A stretch of DNA of 6,634 nucleotides from CAWUJK01 sp964586815 (GTDB lineage Bacteria > Patescibacteriota > Gracilibacteria > BD1-5 > UBA6164). The translations under genes were made by a program, and so were the position numbers. The stretch lies in the NCBI GenBank assembly GCA_964586815.1, contig CAZPIB010000049.1, positions 1-6,634 on the forward strand. The letters run 5' to 3'. The notes under the pieces were generated by a model that ran no database searches, was not told the DNA's origin, and saw nothing but the letters and a program-made list of their open reading frames with translations. Of this stretch, positions 1 through 6,207 are shown in pieces. Position 1 is the first letter of the stretch, and every line of letters starts with the position of its first letter.

Positions 1-2
1 GA

Positions 3-95
3 GCTAAAAATAGAGATCAAGTAACAGTAAAAATTATTGATAAATCATGAAGAAGGCCAGTATGAATTATTACTGGAAAAAAAGTTTTTAACTAA
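3..95 (+). CDS. C-terminal end of an unidentified protein (5' truncated by window)
   Basis: The frame starting at base 3 is open to a TAA at 93-95 when TGA is read as glycine, giving 30 residues. They include VTVKIIDKSG and RRPVGIITGKKVFN, a basic, beta-rich tail. Two of its codons are TGA (after Ser and after Val), so it uses the same code as its neighbours. The reading is supported by the perfect hairpin that begins at its stop codon, the expected place for a terminator. The tail is too short to assign a family and I do not recognise it. The rest of the gene lies upstream of the window. Confidence 0.6.
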
Positions 96-134
96 AAAAA
101 TAGAAATAACAGTTTTTGTTATTTCTATTTTTTT
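94..134. terminator. Bidirectional intrinsic terminator, perfect 17-bp stem
   Basis: Bases 94-110 (AAAAAAATAGAAATAAC) are the exact reverse complement of 118-134, with a 7-base loop AGTTTTT at 111-117. The stem has an A-run on one side and a T-run on the other, so on either strand the transcript ends in a U-rich arm. It lies between the stop of the + strand gene (TAA 93-95) and the stop of the - strand pilin gene (138-140), and so serves both convergent genes. It is an A/T-rich stem with few G:C pairs. Confidence 0.8.
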
Positions 135-137
135 AAT

Positions 138-659
138 TTAATATACTAAATTTCCAACTGGTAATGTAATTCAACTTCATCAAGCTCAATTAAAAATTTC
201 AAACATACTATCTATAGTTCATCCATCATGTGTACTATTAGCTTTATTATCAAAATTGGTTTTTTTCTCAAATTTAACTCATAATTTAAATGCACCAAAA
301 GGTAATCCAAAAGTATCATCTCGACTATTATAAAATCAACCACAAAGACCTCTTGTAGTATCAGTTTCCCAACAAATACTATCTCATATTCTAGAGTCTT
401 TTAACTCTTTAGAAACAAAAGGACTTATAACAGTTTTAAATGCTCAAGAATTTGTGAACGCTGGATATTGAGCATTATCATTAAATAATTGATGTAATGC
501 TGTTTCCATTATTTTCATGTCAGAAATTCTCATAGCATCTCTAGCTCATTGTAATTGAGTAGTAAAAACTCATATAGCTCCTGTTGCTAGGATTCAGATA
601 ATTGTTATTACTACTAATAATTCAATTAGTGTAAAACCTTTTTTTGTATTTTTTATCAT
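138..659 (-). CDS. Type IV pilin / pseudopilin-like protein with prepilin signal
   Basis: This is a 173-aa protein read with TGA = Gly (12 TGA codons). It starts MIKNTKKG then FTLIELLVVITIIGILATG: a short basic leader, cleavage expected after Gly8 by prepilin peptidase, N-methylated Phe as mature residue 1 and the conserved Glu at mature position 5 (Glu13). A hydrophobic helix of about 20 residues follows. The next stretch, ARDAMRISDMKIMETALHQL ending near NAQYP, is typical of the alpha-1 helix of type II secretion/type IV pseudopilins. Cys96 and Cys106 could form a disulfide. The C-terminal part is Gly/Asn-rich and I cannot match it to a subtype. ATG at 659 is chosen because an in-frame TAA lies two codons upstream and the leader then has normal length. 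It is probably exported and assembled into a pilus or pseudopilus used for attachment or DNA uptake; no other pilus genes are in view. Residue 113 is the only CGA codon I found in the window's genes. Confidence 0.9.
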
Positions 660-685
660 TTTTTAATTTATATAATAAATAAGAT

Positions 686-698
686 TACTTTTTAAGTA
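686..698. promoter_or_regulatory. Inverted repeat overlapping the pilin -10 and start site
   Basis: TACTT (686-690), three T bases, then AAGTA (694-698): a perfect 5-bp inverted repeat covering half of the -10 box and the expected transcription start. The position would suit a repressor operator. The repeat is short and the DNA very AT-rich, so it may be chance. Confidence 0.3.
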
Positions 699-723
699 TA
701 TTCTTTTTTTATTATTTTGTCAA
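695..723 (-). promoter_or_regulatory. Sigma-70-like promoter of the pilin gene
   Basis: Read on the - strand: TTGACA (723-718), a 17-base spacer (717-701), TATACT (700-695). This is a perfect -35, the optimal spacer and a one-mismatch -10. Transcription should start near 688, giving a leader of about 29 bases before the ATG at 659. The pilin gene is therefore likely transcribed on its own and not only by read-through from the upstream 638-aa gene. An inverted repeat overlaps the -10 (see 686-698). Confidence 0.75.
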
Positions 724-826
724 AATTTTTCACATAAAATCCATTGCCATATATTAATTTATACTGATAGTAGATTAATTTAATTATTAAAATCTTAAAA
801 ATAATTTTTAATATATTAAATAAAGT

Positions 827-2743
827 TTAATTATTTACAATAATTCTTCAATCACTTTCATTAAAGCTAATCTCATAAATTCAAGTTTTATTTAGTATAA
901 TTAAATTTCAGTCTTTTTCTACATAAAAATCAATTATCTTATTATTTTTTGCTTCAATTTGTCAAAGATATCTTAAAGATTGTGTTAATCTAAAAAATCT
1001 AGTATTTGGTTTAAAGATCCATACCTTATTATTAAGTAACATATAAACATAGCTTAAATTAGCTCTTGCTATTATTTTTACTTTTGATGATTTATCATAT
1101 AGTTTATAACTATTAGGAAGGTTATTTATTCTAATGCTTTCAAGTCTATAAGGATTAGAGAAAAATTTAAGTATGGATAAATCATTTTTTAAAATATAAA
1201 AACCTCAATCAATTGCTACACTTAATATGTTTCATATTGCTCTTGAATCTTCTTTTTTTAAATTAGCCTCTGCACTTGTAAAGTTATTTCAAGATCTTGT
1301 ATGTTTATAAATTTGATTAGTATCTTTATTTACTAAGTAAATATTATTTCTTCAAAAACTTAATATAGAATGAGCCCTTTGCCATAAATCTTGTCATAAA
1401 ACATCTCTGAAAAAGAATTTTCATGAAGAAATAAATTCTACTACTTTTCATCTTTCTGTAAGAAGCATTATACTTCTATTTAAAACTGTTGCATCAATAA
1501 ATTCATCATCTCACAAATTTTGAAAAGTATTAATTTTTGGTTTTTTATTTTTCCATATTGGTCCAATAATATTATTTTTTGTTATTAAAAATACCTTTTT
1601 ATCTACTACTATAGTTTCTATAATTTCATTTTTAAGGTTTTCAGGAATCCTATAAATTAAATTTTTTTCATTCTCTGAAAAAGTTTCTATTCAATCAAAT
1701 GTCTTTTTTATAATATTTAGTTCTTTTTTTAGTTTTTGAATATTATTTAAGTTAATTTTTTTTTCTTGTAGTATTTTTAATATTCATTCTGCAGCTTTAA
1801 TATTTAAGTTAAATTTCTCAGGATTTGAATAGTTATGTGAAGCTAAAATTTTATGCTTTATTGCCTGCTCAAAAAGCTGTTGATTTACTATTTGCTTTTC
1901 AGTATTTGTTACTGTTTGCAGAGCTCAAGAAAGAATAGTATATAATACTATAGTAGCAATAAGCATTCATAGTATAAGTAATAAGTTTTTTATTAGCTTT
2001 GATTTTTTATCTAATTTTTCTTTTAATATTTTAAAATAAGCAAGTATTAATTTTATAAAATTATTATCTATTAATTTAAATCATATTTTTTTAATTTTAT
2101 CTATTAATTCACTTTTTTTCTCATTTTTTAGATTTTCATTAGTGTATTGTATACTTATAAATCATATTTTTTTATCTAATTTTTCTCATAAAAATATTAT
2201 TTCAAGATTTTTATTTATTTTATCAGTTTTTCTATTAAAAGCTTCTTCATTAAAATCACTATATGATAAATAATTTAGTAATCTAGTAGTTCAAATTATT
2301 AAAATATCATTATTATCAAGATCTCATTCTGATATAAAGCTAAATTCTTTTTTATCTTCTTTTTTATTTGTTATTTCAATTGTTTCTCCAGTATCTTTTA
2401 TTAAGTATAAAGATGGTTTACCTATTTCAGAAAATATAAAATAGTTATTACTTAAAACTGATAAAAGAATATTTAAATATTCTCAAGTTTTTTTTTCTTT
2501 ATTATATGTCTTAAGTAATGAATTTATTTTTTCCAAAACTTTACTGAAATCCTTATAAGTGTCTTCTTTAGATATTTTATCTATAACTAGGTCAAAGATT
2601 TTACTTTCTAATATTTCAGCATAGTTTTTATTATTTGAATCAATCAATATAAAAAAGTCTAATTTATGATCAAGACTTATATTTTTTACAATAATTTTAT
2701 TTTTTCAATTTTTTTTAATTTTTGTGATACTGTAATTAATCAT
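827..2743 (-). CDS. Degenerate PP2C-like domain + membrane helix + probable beta-propeller
   Basis: This is a 638-aa protein with 23 TGA glycine codons. Residues 24-200 follow the PP2C (PPM) phosphatase layout: DFFILIDSNNKNYAEILESK (29-48) aligns with the family's Phe-x-x-x-x-Asp-Gly-x-Gly-Gly strand and helix; EIGKPSLYLI (106-115) with the Gly-Asp-Ser-Arg-x-Tyr strand; GDLDNNDILIIGTTRLLNYL (140-159) with the Gly-Asp-x-(L/I)-x-x-x-(S/T)-Asp-Gly-(L/V) strand. Asp35 is kept, but its Gly partner and the Asp residues of the other two motifs are missing, so metal binding and catalysis are probably lost. A basic stretch (KILKEKLDKKSKLIK) precedes one hydrophobic helix at about 252-274, which places the N-terminus in the cytoplasm. 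A polar, helical linker (275-370) follows, then about six repeats of the form Tyr/Phe-x-Leu plus polar turn (near 383, 425, 468, 515, 567, 606), resembling propeller blades outside the cell. The start (ATG 2743) has an in-frame TAA two codons upstream. A sensor or scaffold role is inference; no exact family is recognised. Confidence 0.85.
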
Positions 2744-2778
2744 TTTTTATTTTATTATATTATTTTTTTTACTTATTA

Positions 2779-2805
2779 ATTATATTAAATTAATTATAAT
2801 TTCAA
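2779..2805 (-). promoter_or_regulatory. Probable promoter of the 638-aa membrane protein gene
   Basis: On the - strand: TTGAAA (2805-2800), a 15-base spacer, TATAAT (2784-2779). The -10 is perfect and the -35 has one mismatch, but the spacer is shorter than the usual 16-18. The start site would be near 2772, about 29 bases before the ATG at 2743. A second TATAAT lies at 2798-2793 without a matching -35. Confidence is limited by the A/T richness. Confidence 0.45.
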
Positions 2806-2810
2806 ATTTA

Positions 2811-2854
2811 TTTTTTAAGTAACATTTTTTTAAGTAACATTTTTTTAAGTAATA
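2811..2854. repeat. Three tandem copies of a 15-bp unit
   Basis: The unit is TTTTTTTAAGTAACA. The first copy (2811-2824) lacks one T, the second (2825-2839) is complete, and the third (2840-2854) has AAGTAATA at its end. Read toward the - strand gene, the motif is TTACTTAAAA, sitting just upstream of that gene's -35 box. It could be an operator array or a slippage-prone tract. Confidence 0.75.
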
Positions 2855-2959
2855 TTTTAGTAAATAAAGATAATATTTTTATTTTTAAATAAATTATTAG
2901 TGAAATAATATTTATTTTTTAAATTTTATTTTTTATTTAGAGCTTAATAAATTAACATT

Positions 2960-2986
2960 TTGACTTTTTTATTTTAAATATATAAT
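2960..2986 (+). promoter_or_regulatory. Probable promoter of the 233-aa protein gene
   Basis: TTGACT (2960-2965), a 15-base spacer, TATAAT (2981-2986). The -10 is perfect and the -35 has one mismatch. The start site would fall near 2993, about 23 bases before the ATG at 3016. The spacer is as short as that of the opposing promoter at 2779-2805. Confidence 0.5.
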
Positions 2987-3015
2987 TTAGTTTAATAAAA
3001 AATAAAAAAATATTA

Positions 3016-3717
3016 ATGAAGCAAATTTTTAAAAATAAGATTATTAATATAGATTCTAATATAGAAGATAGAAAATTCTTAATTAAAAAATTAATACCTA
3101 TAATTCCTTTATGATGAGAAGATTTTGAAGTAATTTTTTTAGATGATCTTTTAGAAGAAAGAAAAAATTTAGAAATGCTTGAGAAATCTAAAGAAAAACC
3201 TGCTACTTGGTCAAATGTTTATTCTCCAAAAGATGAACTTGATATTTTTAATAGATTATTCAATAATGCAATAAAAAATCAAAAAAAAATTCATATAATA
3301 TGAGCTACTCTTTGATCAGAAATAGAAATTTTGGAAAAGTACTATAGAGAATTATGATTTTTTAGTGAAGAAATAAATGCTTTCAAAGTAGATTTTTCTA
3401 AAGTCTTAGTAAGTATTTCAGTAAAAATTGAAAATCTAATGTATAGGGGTTCAGATTATAAAAGATTATGAAAATCTATATTTTTTAATCCTCCAATTAG
3501 AGAATCAAAAGAAGTAAAAAATATGTTTAAATGAATAAATAGGTGAGTAATTGCCTGAATATATACAAAAATTTTTGATTTTAAAAGACAAGATTTTTTA
3601 CAAGAACAAATAATTGCAGAACATATTTTACCAATAACTATGGCAAAAGTTTTAAATTATAATTTAAAAGATTTATGATTTAAGTGAGAAGAAAGTTTAC
3701 TTATAATAAATTATTAA
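3016..3717 (+). CDS. Uncharacterised 233-aa soluble protein
   Basis: This frame is open from ATG 3016 to TAA 3715-3717 only when TGA is Gly (11 TGA codons against a single GGT). I do not recognise the family. There is no signal peptide or membrane helix. The first 50 residues are charged, with LIPIIPLGG (26-34, a TGA-TGA pair) followed by EDFEVIFLDDLLEER. A central strand-like KIHIIGATLGSEIEILEKYY (91-110) resembles a nucleotide- or Rossmann-fold beta-alpha unit, but no diagnostic motif is complete. KPATWSNVYSPKDELD (61-76) and FFNPPIRES (156-164) look like ordered loops, and the C-terminal third is helical. It is followed after 107 bases by tex on the same strand and may or may not be cotranscribed. 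The A-rich leader has no Shine-Dalgarno sequence. The coding call is firm; the function is unknown. Confidence 0.8.
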
Positions 3718-3735
3718 TAGCAATATTTTATGACT

Positions 3736-3769
3736 AAATAAAAAATACCTATCAAAATACTTTTTATTT
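3736..3769 (+). terminator. Weak hairpin after the 233-aa gene
   Basis: AAATAAAAA (3736-3744) pairs with TTTTTATTT (3761-3769). One mismatch follows inward and then two further pairs. The only T-run is inside the 3' arm and no U-tract follows, so termination would be inefficient and read-through into tex is plausible. Confidence 0.3.
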
Positions 3770-3784
3770 GTAAAAAATTAATAA

Positions 3785-3804
3785 TTACTTAAAATTACTT
3801 AAAA
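3785..3804. repeat. Two direct copies of ATTACTTAAA upstream of tex
   Basis: The 10-bp sequence ATTACTTAAA occurs twice in a row (3785-3794 and 3795-3804), ending 20 bases before the tex ATG. In the same orientation relative to the gene, the core TTACTTAAA also forms the tandem repeat ahead of the - strand gene at 2743. I could not place a convincing -35/-10 pair for tex in this interval. Confidence 0.55.
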
Positions 3805-3824
3805 TTATTTTTTAATTAAAAAGT

Positions 3825-5978
3825 ATGGTAAATATTGAATCAGAGATATTAGAATCTGAAGATGCTGAATTTGAGGGTACTATTTTAAAAGAACCAAACT
3901 ATATTAGTCTAATTGCATTAGACTTAAATTTAAAGGATTTTCAGGTGAAAATTGTTTTGGAATTAATGTTAGAATGATCAACTGTTCCTTTTGTTGCAAG
4001 ATATAAAAAAGATTTAACAGGAAATTTAGATGAGAATAATATTAGAGATATTATAAGTACAAAAAATAAAATAGAAAAGCTTCATAAAGCAAAACAAGTA
4101 GCAGTAAATTGAATTGAAAAATTAGGAAAAATGACTAAGGAGTTGATGTATAATATACTAAAAGCACAAACTATAAAAGAGGTAGAGGAAATCTATAAAC
4201 CATATAAAAGTAAGAAAAAAACTAAGGCAATGCTAGCTATTGAAAAATGATTTCAAGTCATTGCTAATTTAATAAAATTAAATAAAGAGTTTGAAATCCA
4301 AAATGACTTACTAGAAAAATACTCTAGAGAAGAAATAATAGAAGGATCAAAAGATATTATAGCTTCAGAAATTGCACAAAATTCTGATCTTAGAGCTGAT
4401 TTACTTGAAACTTTGCAAAAATATTCTAATATTTTTTCAAAAGTGAAAACTCAAAAAGCTTTAGAGAAACTTAATGATAAAGATAAAGGACAAATCTCTA
4501 AATTTGATATTTATTCAGATTTTAATCACAGAATTTCTTGGTTGAAACCTTATCAAATTTTAGCACTTAATAGATGAGAAAATTTAAAAATTCTTTCTAT
4601 AAAAATAGAAAAAACTGAGAAAACTTTTGATGGAATTTCTTTTCACTATGCAAGACTTCTTGATATTAGGGTACCATTTATTCATGAATTGGAAGAATCT
4701 TTTAAGTCAGGTTATGATATTTTATTTAAGTCAGTAGAAAATGAGCTTAGAGGTATTTTAAGTGAGATTTGAGAAGATGATGCTATTGATACTTTTAAGC
4801 AAAATTTGGCTCATTTGCTTCTTACTAAACCAGAATACTGAAATAAAATTCTAGCTATTGACCCAGGTTTTAATGCTGGTTGTAAAATGGCTATTTTGGA
4901 TGAATTTGGTAATCCATTAAAATTTTGAAAAATATTTTTACATAAAAAACTAGATGCCATAAAGAGTATTTCTACATTAATCAAAAAATACAAAATTGAA
5001 GCTATTATTGTTTGAAATGGAACTTGAGTAAATGAGATTACAGCAATTTTGCATGATATAACAGATATTGATATTTATATAGTAAATGAAAGTGGAGCCT
5101 CAGTTTACTCAGCTTCAAAAATTGCACAAGAAGAATTTCCAGATCTAGATTCGCTTGACAGATGAACAATAAGTATTTGAAGAAGGTTTATTGACCCATT
5201 AAGTGAGCTTGTAAAAGTTCCAGTTGGTAGTATTTGAGTTTGAATGTACCAACATGATATGCCAGAAAAAAAACTTGAAGAAAAGCTTTGAAATGTAGTT
5301 GAAGATGTTGTAAATGAAGTGGGGATAAATGTAAATACTGCCTCAAGTTATGTACTTAATTATATTTCTGGTATAAATAAAACAACAGCAAAAAAGATTT
5401 ATAATCATAGGCCATATAAATCAAGAATTCATCTTAAAAAGCAATTATCAGATAAAATATATGAACAGGCAATTGGATTTTTAAGAGTTCCTGAGAGTAT
5501 CGAAAAATTTGATAATACAGATATTCATCCTGATCAATATAAATTGGCTGAGTATATAAAATCTCATTTACTTTCTCTTAAAAAAATAGAAATAGAACAA
5601 TTTTTTGAGAATAATAAAGATGAAATATTAAATATTTATCCAGAAGCTTGAATAAATATAATAAATTTTATTTCAGAAAGTTTAGATAATATTTGAGAAG
5701 AAAAAAGGATAAATTCAACTCATAAAAAATCAATTAAAAAGTGAAGTGTAAAAATATTAGAGTGAGATATAGTTGAGTGAGTAATCAGAAATGTAGTTGC
5801 TTTTGGTGCTTTTGTTGATATATGAATGAAAAATGATGGCCTTGTACATGTCTCTCAAATAGCTGACAAGTTTGTATCAGACCCAAAAGAAGAAGTAGAA
5901 GTATGACAAATAGTAAAAGTAAAAATTACCTGAATTGATGAAAAAACAGGTAAGATTCAATTAAGTATGAGAGTATAA
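3825..5978 (+). CDS. tex: Tex-family RNA-binding transcription accessory protein
   Basis: This is a 717-aa protein, close to the usual Tex length (about 720-770), with 22 TGA and about 20 GGN glycine codons. Domain order matches Tex. The N-terminal helical domain has LEGSTVPFVARYKKDLTGN (51-69), the family's Glu-Gly-Ala-Thr-(V/I)-Pro-Phe-(I/V)-Ala-Arg-Tyr signature, and YKPYKSKKKTKA near 124-135. The YqgF/RNase H-like domain runs from about 343, with LAIDPGFNAGCKMA (Asp346) and IVGNGTG. The invariant block NESGASVYSASKIA is followed by ISIGRRFIDPLSELVKVPVG and a Gly-Met-Tyr-Gln-His-Asp motif. Helix-hairpin-helix repeats lie at about 495-560 (VGINVNTASSYVLNYISGIN). A C-terminal S1 domain spans about 645-717 (VAFGAFVDIG, GLVHVSQIAD). 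Known Tex proteins bind nucleic acid and act in transcription and RNA turnover in the cytoplasm. ATG 3825 is chosen because TAA at 3813 closes the frame upstream. It gives an acidic N-terminal extension of roughly 28 residues before the normal Tex start, which could be real or could mean a later start. Confidence 0.96.
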
Positions 5979-6021
5979 AAGAGTTAAGAACTAGTAGAGT
6001 TAGTTTTGATACTATTTATAT

Positions 6022-6039
6022 GGAGTTATAAAAAACTCT
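6022..6039 (+). terminator. Weak terminator candidate after tex
   Basis: GAGTT (6023-6027) pairs with AACTC (6034-6038) over a 6-base loop, extendable by a G-T wobble at 6022/6039, and is followed by TAATTTATTTG. The stem is short and the U-tract interrupted. The same AACTC arm can pair instead with TAGAGTT at 5995-6001 (7 bp). Termination here is probably partial; a much stronger + strand terminator lies at 6172-6205. Confidence 0.35.
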
Positions 6040-6059
6040 AATTTATTTGAATTCTATTT

Positions 6060-6134
6060 TGGTATTCCCACGGAGAATTGAACTCCGGTATCAGCCTTGA
6101 GAAGGCTGTATCCTAACCACTAGATGATGGGAAC
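6060..6134 (-). tRNA. tRNA-Glu (anticodon CTC), CCA encoded
   Basis: Read on the - strand, all arms fold. The acceptor GTTCCCA (6134-6128) pairs with TGGGAAT, the first pair being G-U. The D arm is ATCT...GGAT with the AGTGGTTA loop. The anticodon stem CAGCC/GGCTG is perfect around the loop TTCTCAA, so positions 34-36 are CTC, reading GAG glutamate codons. The variable region is 4 bases, and the T stem CGGAG/CTCCG encloses TTCAATT. The discriminator is A, followed by a genomically encoded CCA (6062-6060), 75 bases in all. The D-arm sequence is typical of bacterial tRNA-Glu. It lies downstream of rplK in the same direction and only 7 bases beyond a terminator-like hairpin, with no clear promoter of its own between. 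Confidence 0.95.
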
Positions 6135-6136
6135 AT

Positions 6137-6160
6137 AAAAGACCTTTCAAAGAAAGGCCT
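6137..6160 (-). terminator. Intrinsic terminator of rplK (- strand)
   Basis: In the - strand RNA, AGGCCUUUC (6160-6152) pairs with GAAAGGUCU (6148-6140) around a UUU loop, nine pairs with one G-U, and the U-run continues through 6137. On the + strand the G-U becomes an A-C mismatch, so the hairpin is better formed in the rplK direction. It ends only a few bases before the tRNA-Glu 5' end. Confidence 0.65.
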
Positions 6161-6173
6161 CTACAATGTAGAG
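6159..6173. other. Central stem-loop between the two terminator hairpins
   Basis: CTCTAC (6159-6164) and GTAGAG (6168-6173) form a perfect 6-bp stem with a 3-base loop, symmetrical on both strands. It sits between the - and + strand terminators and can act as the tip of a larger hairpin in which 6145-6155 pairs with 6177-6187. Confidence 0.6.
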
Positions 6174-6205
6174 ATGTTTCTTTGAAACATCTTTTTTTAT
6201 TTTTT
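6172..6205 (+). terminator. Strong + strand intrinsic terminator
   Basis: AGATGTTTC (6172-6180) pairs perfectly with GAAACATCT (6184-6192) around a TTT loop, followed by a T-run to 6198, then AT and five more Ts. This is the best-formed terminator in the window and it faces tex transcription, stopping it just before the end of rplK. On the - strand the same hairpin lies directly behind the rplK stop codon. Confidence 0.8.
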
Positions 6206-6207
6206 AA

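Larger units (their letters stand above)
660..826. other. Intergenic spacer between two - strand genes
   Basis: 167 bases separate the end of the 638-aa gene (827) from the start of the pilin gene (659). Apart from the pilin promoter I see no ORF and no strong terminator. The imperfect A/T inverted sequence around 785-815 is too weak to call, so read-through from the upstream gene is possible. Confidence 0.5.
2744..3015. other. 272-bp divergent promoter region
   Basis: This very AT-rich gap lies between two divergent genes. It holds a promoter for each gene, the 15-bp tandem repeat at 2811-2854, and an imperfect hairpin: AAATAAAT (2887-2894) and TATT (2895-2898) pair with AATA (2904-2907) and ATTTATTT (2910-2917) across a 5-base loop, with two unpaired bases. 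I find no credible small ORF in it in either direction. Confidence 0.6.

Noticed and set aside
138..659. Selenocysteine or stop read-through at TGA
   Set aside because: TGA is far too frequent and sits at glycine positions; no SECIS-like element is associated.
138..2743. Pseudogenes or phage-type stop-codon decay, given many apparent stops
   Set aside because: The apparent stops are all TGA, never TAA or TAG, and frames end cleanly; this is recoding, not decay.
827..2743. Active PP2C serine/threonine phosphatase
   Set aside because: The fold pattern fits, but two of the three Asp motifs needed for metal binding are replaced, so I call it degenerate.
2811..2854. CRISPR array or replication iterons
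   Set aside because: There are only three 15-bp units with no spacers, and no cas, dnaA or replication gene nearby.
4811..4993. Minus-strand standard-code ORF of 60 codons
   Set aside because: It lies antisense inside the conserved YqgF region of tex and has no recognisable motif or promoter; it is a shadow frame.
5319..5651. Stand-alone 110-codon helix-hairpin-helix protein starting at GTG
   Set aside because: It is the stretch of tex between two in-frame TGA codons; reading TGA as Gly extends it into full-length Tex.
6090..6110. Possible UGA-reading tRNA (anticodon TCA) because the loop contains TCA
   Set aside because: The 5-bp anticodon stem CAGCC/GGCTG fixes the 7-base loop as TTCTCAA, putting CTC at 34-36; TCA is shifted by one. 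The body is tRNA-Glu.
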